Assembly (NCBI GenBank): GCA_903875135.1
Contig: CAIQUZ010000014.1
Location: forward strand, 18,289-82,288
Source of the DNA: an uncultured beta proteobacterium
GTDB taxonomy: Bacteria; Pseudomonadota; Gammaproteobacteria; Burkholderiales; Burkholderiaceae
Length of the DNA stretch: 64,000 nucleotides
Reading direction: 5' to 3'
The notes below the pieces were generated by a model. The model did not search any database and was not told where the DNA came from. It saw only the letters and a program-made list of their open reading frames with translations. Both the position numbers and the translations under genes were made by a program. Below, in pieces: positions 55,765-64,000 of the stretch (positions are counted from its first letter, which is position 1; every line of letters begins with the position of its first letter).

Positions 55765-56787
55765 TTACTTAATGGATACGGGTGCTAAGGCACGACTCAA
55801 ACTCGCCTCTCCTCGACCATAAACAGCTGCACTATAGTTCTTTAAAGTATCCGTGCGCGCAGTGCTCAACAATTGATTCGTGATTTGAGTGGGTGAGGCT
55901 GTTGTAAATTTACTGCCAATAATCGATCCGTAAGCTGAAATAATTGGCGCCGCAAATGAAGTGCCGGCAATACCCATTTGACTTGAATTAACGCCAACCA
56001 CTAAAAACTGTTTCTGAATCGTTGGATCTGTACCAGCCGTATTCGAATAAGAGGCCATCACTGCCGGAGCTGTTGAAGAACCATTCGTGGATAAAGCCCC
56101 TGCATAAATCACATTCGGTGCACCGCGCAATGATTTGTTCAAAGCATCAAAGTTTCCAGATGCATTAATCCCAGGCATAAACTTACCTGCTGTTAAGTAA
56201 CCAATTGGTATCGCATCATTACCAGCCGCTTTAACAATCAAAGCACTTGTTACGGCATTGGTGGAGTTGGCATAACTCACCATGGAATTCACTTGATTGT
56301 TATACGTAAAATTGTAATTGGCATAGGCAGATGAGGCATACATGCCAAAACTAGCATTAATAATGTTTAAGCCGCGCGCTAATGTCACTGGAGTGTTGCC
56401 ACTCGCATTGAAATCGGTTTTAATTATGTTGGCAGAGTAAGCAATGAGCCCAGCCTGTTCAGATGTCCAGTTGCCATGGGTTTGGGTCTGGACAGTGCCG
56501 TTGATATTGCCAGAAAATTTACTCGAGCTATTAAAATCATCCACAAAGGTAATCGTTGTACCTTTTCCAGAAAACCCAGAGGACCATGCAGCACTGACAT
56601 CAGAACTCATCCAATTTTGCGCTTTAGGTAATGTAGTCGTTGACCCAGTCGCAGCAGATGGAGATACCATTCCCGATGAAGCTGCAAATGCCGCAAGTTC
56701 CGACTGCGCATGAGCCACCGCAAAAGGACTCAAACATAAAAGTCCGCAAAGAACACGAAATAACGGAGAGTGGCAGTGACGACGCAT
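55765..56787 (-). CDS. Secreted S8 (subtilase) serine protease
   Basis: 340-aa exported subtilisin-like protease. Seen: a signal peptide (cleavage after A-H-A-Q), Asp in I-T-F-V-D-D-F-N, His in T-Q-T-H-G-N-W-T, the oxyanion Asn region V-K-A-A-G-N-D, and the nucleophile G-T-S-F-A-A-P. All three catalytic residues are present. The region between them is rich in Ser, Asn, Ala and Thr, typical of extracellular proteins. No propeptide inhibitor domain is obvious. Start ATG 56787; codons upstream to 56841 are unlikely. A hairpin lies at about 56859-56878 upstream. Confidence 0.87.
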   Translation of the reverse strand: MRRHCHSPLFRVLCGLLCLSPFAVAHAQSELAAFAASSGMVSPSAATGSTTTLPKAQNWMSSDVSAAWSSGFSGKGTTITFVDDFNSSSKFSGNINGTVQTQTHGNWTSEQAGLIAYSANIIKTDFNASGNTPVTLARGLNIINASFGMYASSAYANYNFTYNNQVNSMVSYANSTNAVTSALIVKAAGNDAIPIGYLTAGKFMPGINASGNFDALNKSLRGAPNVIYAGALSTNGSSTAPAVMASYSNTAGTDPTIQKQFLVVGVNSSQMGIAGTSFAAPIISAYGSIIGSKFTTASPTQITNQLLSTARTDTLKNYSAAVYGRGEASLSRALAPVSIK

Positions 56788-56920
56788 AAAAAAATCCCTA
56801 TTTAAATTAAGATGTATCTTGTTAACGACATTTAGAAGCAAAACTTTAACAAAAATCCGAAAGAAATCCCCTTCTTTCTGAATTTCGTAAAGTCTTTATA
56901 TCTATTGATAATATCGTCAG

Positions 56921-57390
56921 TTGGAACAACGATTAGGCACTCTGCAACGAGCGAATAAGAAATTAGAAGAAAAAAACAGTCATGCGAAGATCAAAAATCG
57001 ACGCAAGGATGCGATGCACAAGTTTTCAACGATGCTCACACAAGAATATGGTGCGATCTTTGTTGGGAACGTCAGTAGCAAGGGCCTCATTCAAACCAAG
57101 ATAGCTAAATCTGCGTTAGACGCTGGCTGGTCATCACTCAAAACGATGTTGGACTAAAAAAGCGCATACGCTGGCGTAGTATTTGAAGAAGTGAATGAAG
57201 CTTATACAACTCAGACTTGTTCGAGTTGCGGAAGTATCAACAGCAACAGTCCGAAAGGTAGAGCGGGTTTGCGAATAAGAGAAGTTGGAAGTGTCATTGT
57301 GGATCTGTTCACGACAAGGACATCAATGGCGCTCTCAATATTCTTGCGTTCGGACATGAACGTCTAGCAGTAGGAATCCCCGTACTTTAG
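56921..57390 (+). pseudogene. tnpB relic of an IS200/IS605-family element
   Basis: C-terminal half of a TnpB-type protein. Seen in order: H-A-K-I-K-N-R-R-K-D-A, F-V-G-N-V-S-S, K-S-A-L-D-A-G-W, then an in-frame TAA at 57155-57157 where relatives have Tyr, then A-G-V-V-F-E-E-V-N-E-A-Y-T-T-Q-T-C-S-S-C-G, a frame change near 57284 (two extra bases), then W-K-C-H-C-G-S-V-H-D-K-D-I-N and the end G-I-P-V-L. The first part of the gene, with the first RuvC motif, is missing. The stop is followed by a right-end-like sequence (GGGCGGAGAGGATGTC). Not functional. Confidence 0.88.
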
Positions 57391-57403
57391 GGCGGAGAGG
57401 ATG
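57377..57403 (+). mobile_element. Right end of the decayed IS200/IS605 element
   Basis: CCCCGTACTTTAGGGCGGAG, followed by AGGATGTC, overlapping the tnpB stop, resembles the imperfect subterminal hairpin of IS200/IS605 right ends. In intact elements this region also forms the 3' part of the guide (omega) RNA. The left end was not found. Confidence 0.5.
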
Positions 57404-58033
57404 TCAAAAATAAAGTTTATATTCTAATAAGACGGTTGTCTGGTTATAAGGTCTGTCATTGTATAAGTACCCTAATGTTTCAGATGGTGGAATGGGTGCA
57501 GCTGCGTAACGACAATTGACAGCCTGTTCGCCCCCACCAATATCTCCATAATCCGCCAAACAAGCTGACTCAGTCAAAACGCCGCCAAGGATCGTCGTGA
57601 CTTTAAACGACAAACTAGAGTCTTCTGTGATTTTCTCAAAATACACAAATCCAATCTTGATACTTGGGGCAATCTTGTACTTTTCGCCATATTCTCCGGT
57701 ACTCCCTCCCCAAATTAACCCAAGTGTTTTCGTCATTTGAGTCATAAAGGTCACCCTAGCATCCGTCCATTGAGTGGTATACCATGGGGCAAAAGATACA
57801 AATGAACCTCCCGAAGTCTCAAACCCACCAGTGGAAATTAAATTTACCTTACTAGATAACTCTGAGCCCTGTTTCAGTTCTATCAGGTAAGTGTTGTCGA
57901 AGAAGTCAAAAGCAGGTACGGTCTGACTTCCCATCAGCAGAATGACAATCCATAGCTGAAATATAATGCCTAAACATTTTTTGAGAAAAAGGGGATCCGA
58001 CGCACCCTTTGGATGAAAAGAATTTTTAAACAC
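57404..58033 (-). CDS. Outer-membrane-like protein of unknown function
   Basis: 209-aa protein, not recognised. Seen: a hydrophobic signal segment (about residues 20-42, cleavage after V-P-A), then alternating amphipathic strands rich in Gly, Ser, Thr and aromatic residues, two Cys, and a C-terminal strand V-L-L-E-Y-K-L-Y-F ending in Phe, the usual BAM recognition pattern. It starts with GTG at 58033 because an in-frame TAG lies just upstream and no ATG precedes the signal. Its stop is 13 nt from the end of the tnpB relic. Confidence 0.6.
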   Translation of the reverse strand: MFKNSFHPKGASDPLFLKKCLGIIFQLWIVILLMGSQTVPAFDFFDNTYLIELKQGSELSSKVNLISTGGFETSGGSFVSFAPWYTTQWTDARVTFMTQMTKTLGLIWGGSTGEYGEKYKIAPSIKIGFVYFEKITEDSSLSFKVTTILGGVLTESACLADYGDIGGGEQAVNCRYAAAPIPPSETLGYLYNDRPYNQTTVLLEYKLYF

Positions 58034-58115
58034 TGCAACATCATCCGCATAAAGACACTAACCATTTACGGATGTTTTTTATCAAATTTAAGCGCCAATA
58101 AAAAATATAGTTTAT

Positions 58116-58859
58116 TTAAAGACAGTAAGCCTGATGTTTCATGGGCATTTGCAGAACAAGAAGGTGCGCACCACCTTGCATTGCCTGAATTGTATATGTC
58201 TCTATCTGTTGAGAAATATACATATTTTCGTTTTTAGATAGGGTATGTGTATTTTCAATCAGACTACCTTGCATCACGACGACAAAAATTCCTGAGGAGT
58301 TGTTGGGAACTTTTAAGTCATAAGCGTGATCTGGCGCCAACTGTAACTCCCCTACCCCTAGACCTGATGGTAAATCTAGATGCTCCCACCGAAAGTTGGT
58401 GTCCTTCAATTGATTTAAATCAGCCAATTCCATCGGCTTCATTGATGGCGAGGTGTAATGATGCTTAGGACCCTTTCTAAACTCATCCATTTGTGCTGGT
58501 AAAAATTTAGCGCCAGGATCACGACTACTGCGTAAAGTTAAATAATGCAATCCTGTAGCGCCAGCAACAATCGGACCATACCCGGTAAAAGCGCCGGCAT
58601 AATGAACGATATAAGGCTCAACCGCATGCTTGCCAAATGAACCACTACCTTCAATAAATACTTGAAACTGATTCTGTTGATGAAAATGTAAGGGATTGAT
58701 GACCCCAGGTAACTGCTGAATCAAATAAGACTGAGGAGAATACTCTGAATCAGGCTCGGAAGCGAAATAATCATGACGAAAATACTTCAAGCCATTCGTA
58801 TGTTCGTGATATTTGAAATGCTCTGTTTGCTTCAATGCTAGCTTTACCACCATACTCAT
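58116..58859 (-). CDS. Cupin-fold protein
   Basis: 247-aa two-part cupin-like protein. Seen: the first cupin motif N-P-L-H-F-H-Q-Q-N-Q-F-Q-V-F-I-E-G-S-G-S-F with metal-type His and Glu positions (residues about 60-85), and a second barrel region I-F-V-V-V-M-Q-G-S with fewer His. Start ATG 58859 overlaps the stop of the upstream TctC gene as ATGA, so it is made with that receptor; ATG 58853 is an alternative. It may act on the compound the receptor binds, but the reaction is unknown. Confidence 0.75.
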   Translation of the reverse strand: MSMVVKLALKQTEHFKYHEHTNGLKYFRHDYFASEPDSEYSPQSYLIQQLPGVINPLHFHQQNQFQVFIEGSGSFGKHAVEPYIVHYAGAFTGYGPIVAGATGLHYLTLRSSRDPGAKFLPAQMDEFRKGPKHHYTSPSMKPMELADLNQLKDTNFRWEHLDLPSGLGVGELQLAPDHAYDLKVPNNSSGIFVVVMQGSLIENTHTLSKNENMYISQQIETYTIQAMQGGAHLLVLQMPMKHQAYCL

Positions 58860-59827
58860 TCGATCTTGGCTCCAGATTCCTTCACCCGTTGACCCCATTT
58901 CACATATTCTGACTGAATAAATTCGTCAAACTCAGCAGGGTTTTTACTGGTTAAAATTTCAGAACCAATACCCATTAACCGTTTGCTGATTTCTGAATCG
59001 GCTAGTGCCGCATTTAATTCTTTATGATAGCGATCGATCAGCACTTGAGGAGTTCCAGCAGGAGCCAATAAACCCAACCACGCCCCTCCATTAAAGCCTT
59101 TTAAACCAGATTCATCCAATGTGGGAACATCTGGCAAAAAGACGGTTCGAGTGAGACCGCCAGTTGCCAACGCACGTAGCTTACCAGCTTTAATGTGAGG
59201 TAATAAGGTTAACACGGTATCAAAGGTGACATCAACCTGCCCACCAATCACATCGGTTTGTGATTGAGAACTGCCTTTGTAGGGTACATGAACCATCTTA
59301 ATGCCCGCTTGACTGGTAAACATGCTCATGAGCAGATGACTGGTTGCTCCATTACCAATGGAAGCATACGTGTATTTATCAGGATCAGCCTTCGCTTTAT
59401 CAATCAAATCTTGGACAGAGTTGATACCCGACTTCGGATTAGTCACCATCACATAAGGCAACCAAGAAACGAGCCCAATTGGCGCAAAGCTTTTACGGGA
59501 GTCATACGGTAACTTCTTATAAAGATGAGGATTCGTGGCAAATGGTGCCGTAGCGCTTAATAGTAAAGTGTATCCATCAGGCGCCGCATTGGCTGCCGCG
59601 GCAGCCCCAAGACTACCCCCCTGCCCAGGCTTGTTCTCAATAATGAAAGCTTTGCCAAACTTCGTGGCAAAACGTTCAGCCAAAATACGCCCCACAGTAT
59701 CTGTGGCCGTTCCCGGTGGAAACCCCACAACGATTGTCACATTTTTTTCGGGAAAATTAGCGAAGTTCTGGGCTTGAGCACAACTCAGGCTGAAGGCAAA
59801 ACTGACCAAGAACACAAATAGTTTCAA
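58856..59827 (-). CDS. TctC/Bug periplasmic solute receptor 3
   Basis: 323-aa TctC-family periplasmic receptor. Seen: a signal peptide ending S-C-A-Q-A, then F-P-E-K-N-V-T-I-V-V-G-F-P-P-G-T-A-T-D and E-N-K-P-G-Q-G-G-S-L-G. Preceded by AAGGAGAC. No TctA/TctB membrane genes nearby. It forms a two-gene operon with the cupin protein through a 4-bp ATGA overlap. Confidence 0.9.
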   Translation of the reverse strand: MKLFVFLVSFAFSLSCAQAQNFANFPEKNVTIVVGFPPGTATDTVGRILAERFATKFGKAFIIENKPGQGGSLGAAAAANAAPDGYTLLLSATAPFATNPHLYKKLPYDSRKSFAPIGLVSWLPYVMVTNPKSGINSVQDLIDKAKADPDKYTYASIGNGATSHLLMSMFTSQAGIKMVHVPYKGSSQSQTDVIGGQVDVTFDTVLTLLPHIKAGKLRALATGGLTRTVFLPDVPTLDESGLKGFNGGAWLGLLAPAGTPQVLIDRYHKELNAALADSEISKRLMGIGSEILTSKNPAEFDEFIQSEYVKWGQRVKESGAKIE

Positions 59828-59982
59828 GGGTGTCTCCTTATTATCATATTTTTTATAAGTTTTAGGTTATCACAACTGTTCGAGAAAGCAACAATCTGTC
59901 ACGCGCTACCGAGTGATGGTTTAAAAGAATGATTTCAGGAAAATTATCGAAGTATTCAAGGACAGGGATGAATCATTTCGCT

Positions 59983-60921
59983 TCAGATATTCGTCTTTAG
60001 GCTATTTTGATAACAACGCTGGACAAAACTCCTTGTGATCTCTTGGCATTTTTCAGGAAATTCAAGTTGCAAAAAATGCGAAGCATTTGGTACATATTCA
60101 TAATCGATATCAAATACCTCGCTGGCATGTTTCCCGATTAAAGCACCTGGTTGAGGATCGATGGAATAAGGATCACCACAAACCAATTTAATGGGAATCA
60201 AAGCATTCTGTAAAAAAAACCAATACTCTTGTGAGGTATTTGTTGCGTACATTTGCGATTCAAACATGGGAGGACATGATAACTCCCATGGATATCCTTG
60301 TTGTAGTGACTTCTTTAATACGGCTGATGCCATATCTTGATACGCTCGCAGATCCCAATGTTGAAAGGCTGGAGCCTTAGTAAATTGTTGTGCTAGTTGT
60401 GTTGTGTTTTCGAAATATTGACGCCGATTTTTTACCCTCTCAGCCAAACCAAAGGCATCCTTAAAATGTAATGCCTGTAAAGGATTCCCATCTGGCGTTG
60501 TTAATGGCGGGTCAAATAAAATGAGCCCATCAATCCGTTTTCCATATTTACCTAGATGTCCAAGAGCCGCAACGGAGGAAAGCGAATGAAATGCTCCCAC
60601 AGTAAACTGAGGTCCTAAAGATGCATTAATCGAAGAATAAAGGGCTTCATAATCATCGACCATTTGTGGCCACGTATGCCGGTCGAGGGAGATGGATTCA
60701 CTTTGACCATGGCCTCGCAAATCAAATACAACCACTTCAAAATCATTAATTAGCGACTTCCAATACACTTGATATCCATCACTAGCAAACCCATTACCGT
60801 GACTAATAATCAACCGAGGAGCGCCAACTGGTCCGTAAACTCTAGAACTTAAAACATTACCGTCGTTACAGATGGTGTTGATATGCTGGCGAGAAATTAC
60901 AGTGTTTACATCATCGGTCAT
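59983..60921 (-). CDS. Alpha/beta hydrolase
   Basis: 312-aa alpha/beta hydrolase fold protein, cytosolic. Seen: oxyanion-region S-H-G-N-G-F-A-S-D-G, D-L-R-G-H-G-Q-S, the nucleophile elbow G-A-F-H-S-L-S-S (Ser) in place of the common G-x-S-x-G, acid region V-C-G-D-P-Y, and the catalytic His in N-A-S-H-F-L-Q-L-E-F-P. Substrate unknown. It is monocistronic; the 155-bp gap to the TctC gene holds no recognised signal. Confidence 0.85.
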   Translation of the reverse strand: MTDDVNTVISRQHINTICNDGNVLSSRVYGPVGAPRLIISHGNGFASDGYQVYWKSLINDFEVVVFDLRGHGQSESISLDRHTWPQMVDDYEALYSSINASLGPQFTVGAFHSLSSVAALGHLGKYGKRIDGLILFDPPLTTPDGNPLQALHFKDAFGLAERVKNRRQYFENTTQLAQQFTKAPAFQHWDLRAYQDMASAVLKKSLQQGYPWELSCPPMFESQMYATNTSQEYWFFLQNALIPIKLVCGDPYSIDPQPGALIGKHASEVFDIDYEYVPNASHFLQLEFPEKCQEITRSFVQRCYQNSLKTNI

Positions 60922-61043
60922 TCTACAATTTTGCCTTCATCAATTGATCTGAATAGCTGCTAGCCAAGTCAATATCGATCGAACTGAACCGACCCAAACT
61001 CTGTGATCAAGAGCGTCAAGAATAACTATGTCACCGGTAAATA

Positions 61044-61220
61044 TTACCGCCCCCGACCAGCTGCCTTCTTCATGACTTTACCCGCACCAACTGGAGGCGG
61101 GGTTCTCTTCGATGACTTTGAGTCACCCTTACCATCCTTGGACTCCGGATGAATAGCGGCGTGTTTTTTGGCTAAAGCTTCTTTAATGCTGGATGAAAAA
61201 GATTTTTTTTCTTCGGTCAT
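61044..61220 (-). CDS. 58-aa basic small protein
   Basis: Short reading frame in an otherwise empty 385-bp gap. Seen: M-T-E-E-K-K-S-F-S-S-S-I-K-E-A-L-A-K-K-H-A-A-I-H-P, a Lys/Ser/Gly-rich middle, and a basic end V-M-K-K-A-A-G-R-G-R. The balanced N-terminal amphipathic helix, strongly basic tail and ATG start look like a real gene; I recall similar short basic proteins in Burkholderiales but cannot name the family. A role in nucleic-acid binding is a guess from charge. Confidence 0.6.
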   Translation of the reverse strand: MTEEKKSFSSSIKEALAKKHAAIHPESKDGKGDSKSSKRTPPPVGAGKVMKKAAGRGR

Positions 61221-61306
61221 GGAATACTTTCAATGCTAGTCAATACCTTGATTCAATCAAATAACTCTTAGCTTATTATAAGTCGAATCAACTCTGATCA
61301 CTTTTT

Positions 61307-63049
61307 TTAGAAGAAATAGTTCCAATAGAATAAAACGCGAGGATTTGGTCTTGGGTCAGAAGAGGCAATATTAATGTCAGATACCGCATATTGCAACTCC
61401 AGCGTGCCTTTAGGGTAGTTCGTTCGAATCCCAAAGCCGTATGACCTTAAGGCACTAGAGTGCTCCGCCACACCTGAAGTCACATTATTATTCACCGTTA
61501 CAGTACCATAATCCCAAAAGGTAAATAACTGAACCGGAGATTCTAAATAAGGCGTCTTGTAAGGGGTGTCTTTTCTTAATTCAATACCAATACCAGCCCC
61601 TTTATCACCTGCAATCGTTGCACTATCATAACCTCGTCCAATCACCTGACCACCAAACACAAGCTGATCAGATGACAGTAAATTATCATTCGTATATTGT
61701 CCATTGGAAGTCACCTGCAAACTTACGGTACGTGTAATGGGTTGAATCCGCATCCAGTTATAACTGACTTTAGTAAATAAAGGATTAAAACCGACCGTGG
61801 ATGCGGTTGTTGAAGTTGGGTCTAAAGAATTTCCGCCAGGCAAGCCTTTATAAAAACCCATATTAAAGGTATTAAAGCCGCCTAAAAATATATTATTAAT
61901 CCAGTTAAAGTTAATGTCATAGACCATTTCTTTATCAAAGTTTAATAGGGCATTACTCGACAGGGTAGTCATACGGCTCAAGGTGACACCATTATCCAAA
62001 GAGACAGCATTACCATGGCCACGATACAGTGGATAGGTTAGACGTGGAGAAAATGTTTGTAAATTCGTGTCTAAGCTCAACGACTCTAACGAGCCCAAGG
62101 GTTTGGAAACGGATTGTAAAACGGTAACACTACCAACTAAGCCACTATGACCAATCGGCTCAGCATACTTGGCGGATACCGTCGTAATCTTTTTAAAATC
62201 CGATAAGCTATCCATGCCGATCGAATTAGTGAGATTTAATGTGACTTGATTATCACGCCCCCCAACACGATTGATTGTGCCATTGAGCACCAATGACCAT
62301 GGACCAGTTGGACCATTATTAAAGTTGCTCACCGATGCGGTATAAAGGTTATCAACCGCACTGATTTTGACAAAAATTTCCGAGGCGCCAAGCTCAGTGC
62401 CTTGACGAAGTACAGTGGTCACCGTATATCCAGGAAATGCATTCAATACCAATAATTCACTCTCGACCGTATGTAAATCCAGTGGTTTTTTATCAATAAT
62501 TTTCTGCATCCGCTCTTTGACAATCTCCTGCATCGCAGTACTTCCACCTTCAACATTGACCTTATTAATATAACCTTCAATGACTGAGACTTTTAAAATA
62601 CCACTATCAATCTTTTGTGCCGGTATATAAACTTTACTCAAAAAATAACCTTCTTTACGGTATTGATTTTCAAGCTCTTCAACACCCTCATTAATCTCTG
62701 CTAGCGTTGATTTTTTTCCGATATATTTTGTAAAGAACGCATCAGTATCTACTTTATTAAAAGCGGACTGACCTTCAACCTCTACCGAATTAATCAAAAA
62801 CTCTAAGTCATCAATCCCTTTTTTGACAGGTGACCTCTCTGTTCGTTGAATCTTAAAATTAAAATCAGACTTATCCAGCATATTGGTTTGAGACTGCTGC
62901 TGTTGCTGTTGCAAAAGCTGCTGTTGACGCACCACATCAAGTTGAGACTGTCGAGCCGCATTATTAATGGACTGCGCATCAACATGCCACGCCACACAGA
63001 TGGCGATCATAGAAAAAATAACTTTGTAAGGTGGTCTTTGATTAATCAT
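61307..63049 (-). CDS. TpsB/ShlB-family two-partner secretion outer-membrane transporter
   Basis: 580-aa Omp85-superfamily protein that exports a large TpsA exoprotein. Seen: a signal peptide (cleavage after V-D-A-Q), a Gln-rich stretch (about residues 38-52), two POTRA domains (about 85-240) with Y-R-K-E-G-Y-F-L-S-K-V-Y-I-P and V-S-V-I-E-G-Y, and a barrel with the L6 motif V-I-G-R-G-Y-D and a C-terminal strand ending N-Y-F-F. No TpsA gene is in the window. It starts 12 nt after the cyclase gene, so the two are probably co-transcribed. Confidence 0.9.
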   Translation of the reverse strand: MINQRPPYKVIFSMIAICVAWHVDAQSINNAARQSQLDVVRQQQLLQQQQQQSQTNMLDKSDFNFKIQRTERSPVKKGIDDLEFLINSVEVEGQSAFNKVDTDAFFTKYIGKKSTLAEINEGVEELENQYRKEGYFLSKVYIPAQKIDSGILKVSVIEGYINKVNVEGGSTAMQEIVKERMQKIIDKKPLDLHTVESELLVLNAFPGYTVTTVLRQGTELGASEIFVKISAVDNLYTASVSNFNNGPTGPWSLVLNGTINRVGGRDNQVTLNLTNSIGMDSLSDFKKITTVSAKYAEPIGHSGLVGSVTVLQSVSKPLGSLESLSLDTNLQTFSPRLTYPLYRGHGNAVSLDNGVTLSRMTTLSSNALLNFDKEMVYDINFNWINNIFLGGFNTFNMGFYKGLPGGNSLDPTSTTASTVGFNPLFTKVSYNWMRIQPITRTVSLQVTSNGQYTNDNLLSSDQLVFGGQVIGRGYDSATIAGDKGAGIGIELRKDTPYKTPYLESPVQLFTFWDYGTVTVNNNVTSGVAEHSSALRSYGFGIRTNYPKGTLELQYAVSDINIASSDPRPNPRVLFYWNYFF

Positions 63050-63061
63050 ATGATTTGAGCT

Positions 63062-64000
63062 TTATTTATCGTCCATCGTTATATAACTCGTAATGCCGCT
63101 ATCCTCTATGCGATGCAAATGAAAACGAAATAAAGGATCTTGGGGATACTTCTCCACCATTTTTTGCAACTCGGCAATGACGGCTGAGTCTTGTTCATGA
63201 ATCATATTGTAAGTTCTTAAATAGTCTTTATATACATCTTCTTTGGTGTCCTGCTCTAAAACAGGATTGTACAAACCGACCGACTCTTCTTTACCTTTGA
63301 GAACCACAATGCCTACTTTTCTAAAAAAATGTTGTGTACAGCGATCTACAGTACTTTGTGTCACACAAATACGGGTCCCAAAATACTTATTGACTCCTTC
63401 AGTTCGTGACGCGGTATTGACCGTATCCCCTAGCGCAGTAAAATCCATTCGGGATGCTGAACCAAAGTTACCAATGGTCGCCTGCCCTGTATGCACACCA
63501 ATTCGGGTAACGCCAATCGGGACTCCCTGCGCATTATTTTTAATTCTAAACTCTTCAGCAAACTGGTCTAAATCTAAAGCACATTGAACAGCTCGGTCGG
63601 CATGATCAGCTTGGTCAAGAGGTGCGTTAAACATACACATAATAGCGTCTCCAATAAATTTATCAATCGTCCCCTTATGACGTAAGATAATCTGGCATGC
63701 GCCATCTAAATACTCATTGAGCACGACCGAGATTTGCTCAGAAGTTAGTTTTTCTAATAAGCCCGTAAAACCGGCAATATCTGTAAAAATAAAGGTAGCC
63801 TCTTTTTTAACCCCTGAAATATTTAATGCCTCTGGGTTATCCACCAATTGCTTCACCACATCGGGTGATAAATAGCGAGAAAATGCCCCTTGCACGTACT
63901 TACGTTTATTGCGCTCAGCTTTACCAATCAAAATATCCATCATCCAGATGGCAAAGGCAATCGAAATCGATGGACCAACAAGTGGCACCATCGGAAAGCC
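63062..64000 (-). CDS. Class III adenylate/guanylate cyclase, 5' truncated by window end
   Basis: Partial gene; the reading frame continues past base 64000 with no start seen. Seen: a hydrophobic segment (V-G-P-S-I-S-I-A-F-A-I-W-M-M), a linker with R-K-Y-V-Q-G-A-F-S-R-Y-L-S-P, then a class III cyclase domain with the metal-binding Asp in F-I-F-T-D-I-A-G-F-T, the second Asp in F-I-G-D-A-I-M, and L-G-D-T-V-N-T-A-S-R carrying the transition-state Asn/Arg. A short tail follows. The TM plus linker layout is that of CHASE2-type receptor cyclases, whose sensor would lie outside the window. Probably makes cAMP. Confidence 0.88.
   Translation of the reverse strand, partial: GFPMVPLVGPSISIAFAIWMMDILIGKAERNKRKYVQGAFSRYLSPDVVKQLVDNPEALNISGVKKEATFIFTDIAGFTGLLEKLTSEQISVVLNEYLDGACQIILRHKGTIDKFIGDAIMCMFNAPLDQADHADRAVQCALDLDQFAEEFRIKNNAQGVPIGVTRIGVHTGQATIGNFGSASRMDFTALGDTVNTASRTEGVNKYFGTRICVTQSTVDRCTQHFFRKVGIVVLKGKEESVGLYNPVLEQDTKEDVYKDYLRTYNMIHEQDSAVIAELQKMVEKYPQDPLFRFHLHRIEDSGITSYITMDDK

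Noticed and set aside
59828..59982. Gap between the third TctC gene and the hydrolase
   Set aside because: Searched for small genes and hairpins; nothing convincing was seen.
62880..62935. CTG/TTG repeat as a CRISPR-like or satellite array
   Set aside because: It is a short codon repeat encoding Gln inside the TpsB gene, with no spacers.

Overview
The window reads as chromosome of a low-GC, compact betaproteobacterium of the Burkholderiales, most like a Polynucleobacter-type freshwater bacterium. This is inferred from the gene order (ndk-rlmN-ispG-hisS-bamB-der-hfq-hflX-hflK-hflC-hisZ-purA, and surE-pcm-nlpD), the use of HisZ, three orphan TctC/Bug receptors, and many genes that touch or overlap. 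No rRNA, tRNA or CRISPR array was seen. The one structural RNA found is the 4.5S/SRP RNA.

Layout. 1-14.3 kb: one long minus-strand housekeeping block from ndk down to purA and a tiny lipoprotein. It covers nucleotide and histidine metabolism, the HflKC protease modulator, Hfq, Der, outer-membrane assembly, isoprenoid synthesis and RlmN. 14.4-20.1 kb: Bax-inhibitor-1 protein, RlmD, a DnaQ-like exonuclease, NlpD, Pcm, SurE and a PstS-like binding protein with a coupled secreted protein. 21.2-32.2 kb: OprB-type porin, then recR-ybaB-dnaX, the SRP RNA and the addB-addA recombination nuclease. 32.3-37.8 kb: trxA, rho (with a pyrimidine-rich leader), rpmE type B, an ArnT-like glycosyltransferase and a MATE exporter.

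37.7-47.6 kb is accessory metabolism: two TctC receptors with a VOC dioxygenase-like protein, an LVIVD-repeat protein, a CobW GTPase, a receiver-HPt protein, a Tat-exported dienelactone hydrolase, a YeeE/YedE transporter, a small lipoprotein and an MmgE/PrpD protein.

47.7-54.4 kb is the most unusual part. It is a five-gene plus-strand operon: a double zinc-ribbon/multi-TM/OmpA protein, an unrecognised 190-aa protein, a DUF4407 membrane protein, a caspase-like (C14) membrane protein with an intact His/Cys pair, and a second DUF4407-like protein. The last three share one layout of three TM segments, a long middle region and one more TM. This predicts that the caspase domain lies in the periplasm. 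IS200/IS605-type relics lie on both sides (about 46.2 kb and 56.9-57.4 kb), suggesting an acquired island.

54.4-64 kb holds a DUF6150-like repeat protein with a coupled secreted protein, a thioesterase, a secreted subtilase, the tnpB relic, an outer-membrane-like protein, a TctC/cupin pair, an alpha/beta hydrolase, a 58-aa basic protein, a TpsB secretion porin and a class III nucleotide cyclase cut by the window end.

The most checkable surprise in the housekeeping part is rlmN. Its conserved N-terminus extends 31 codons upstream of the first ATG to an ATT codon with a well-spaced GGAG, so a rare AUU start looks likely.
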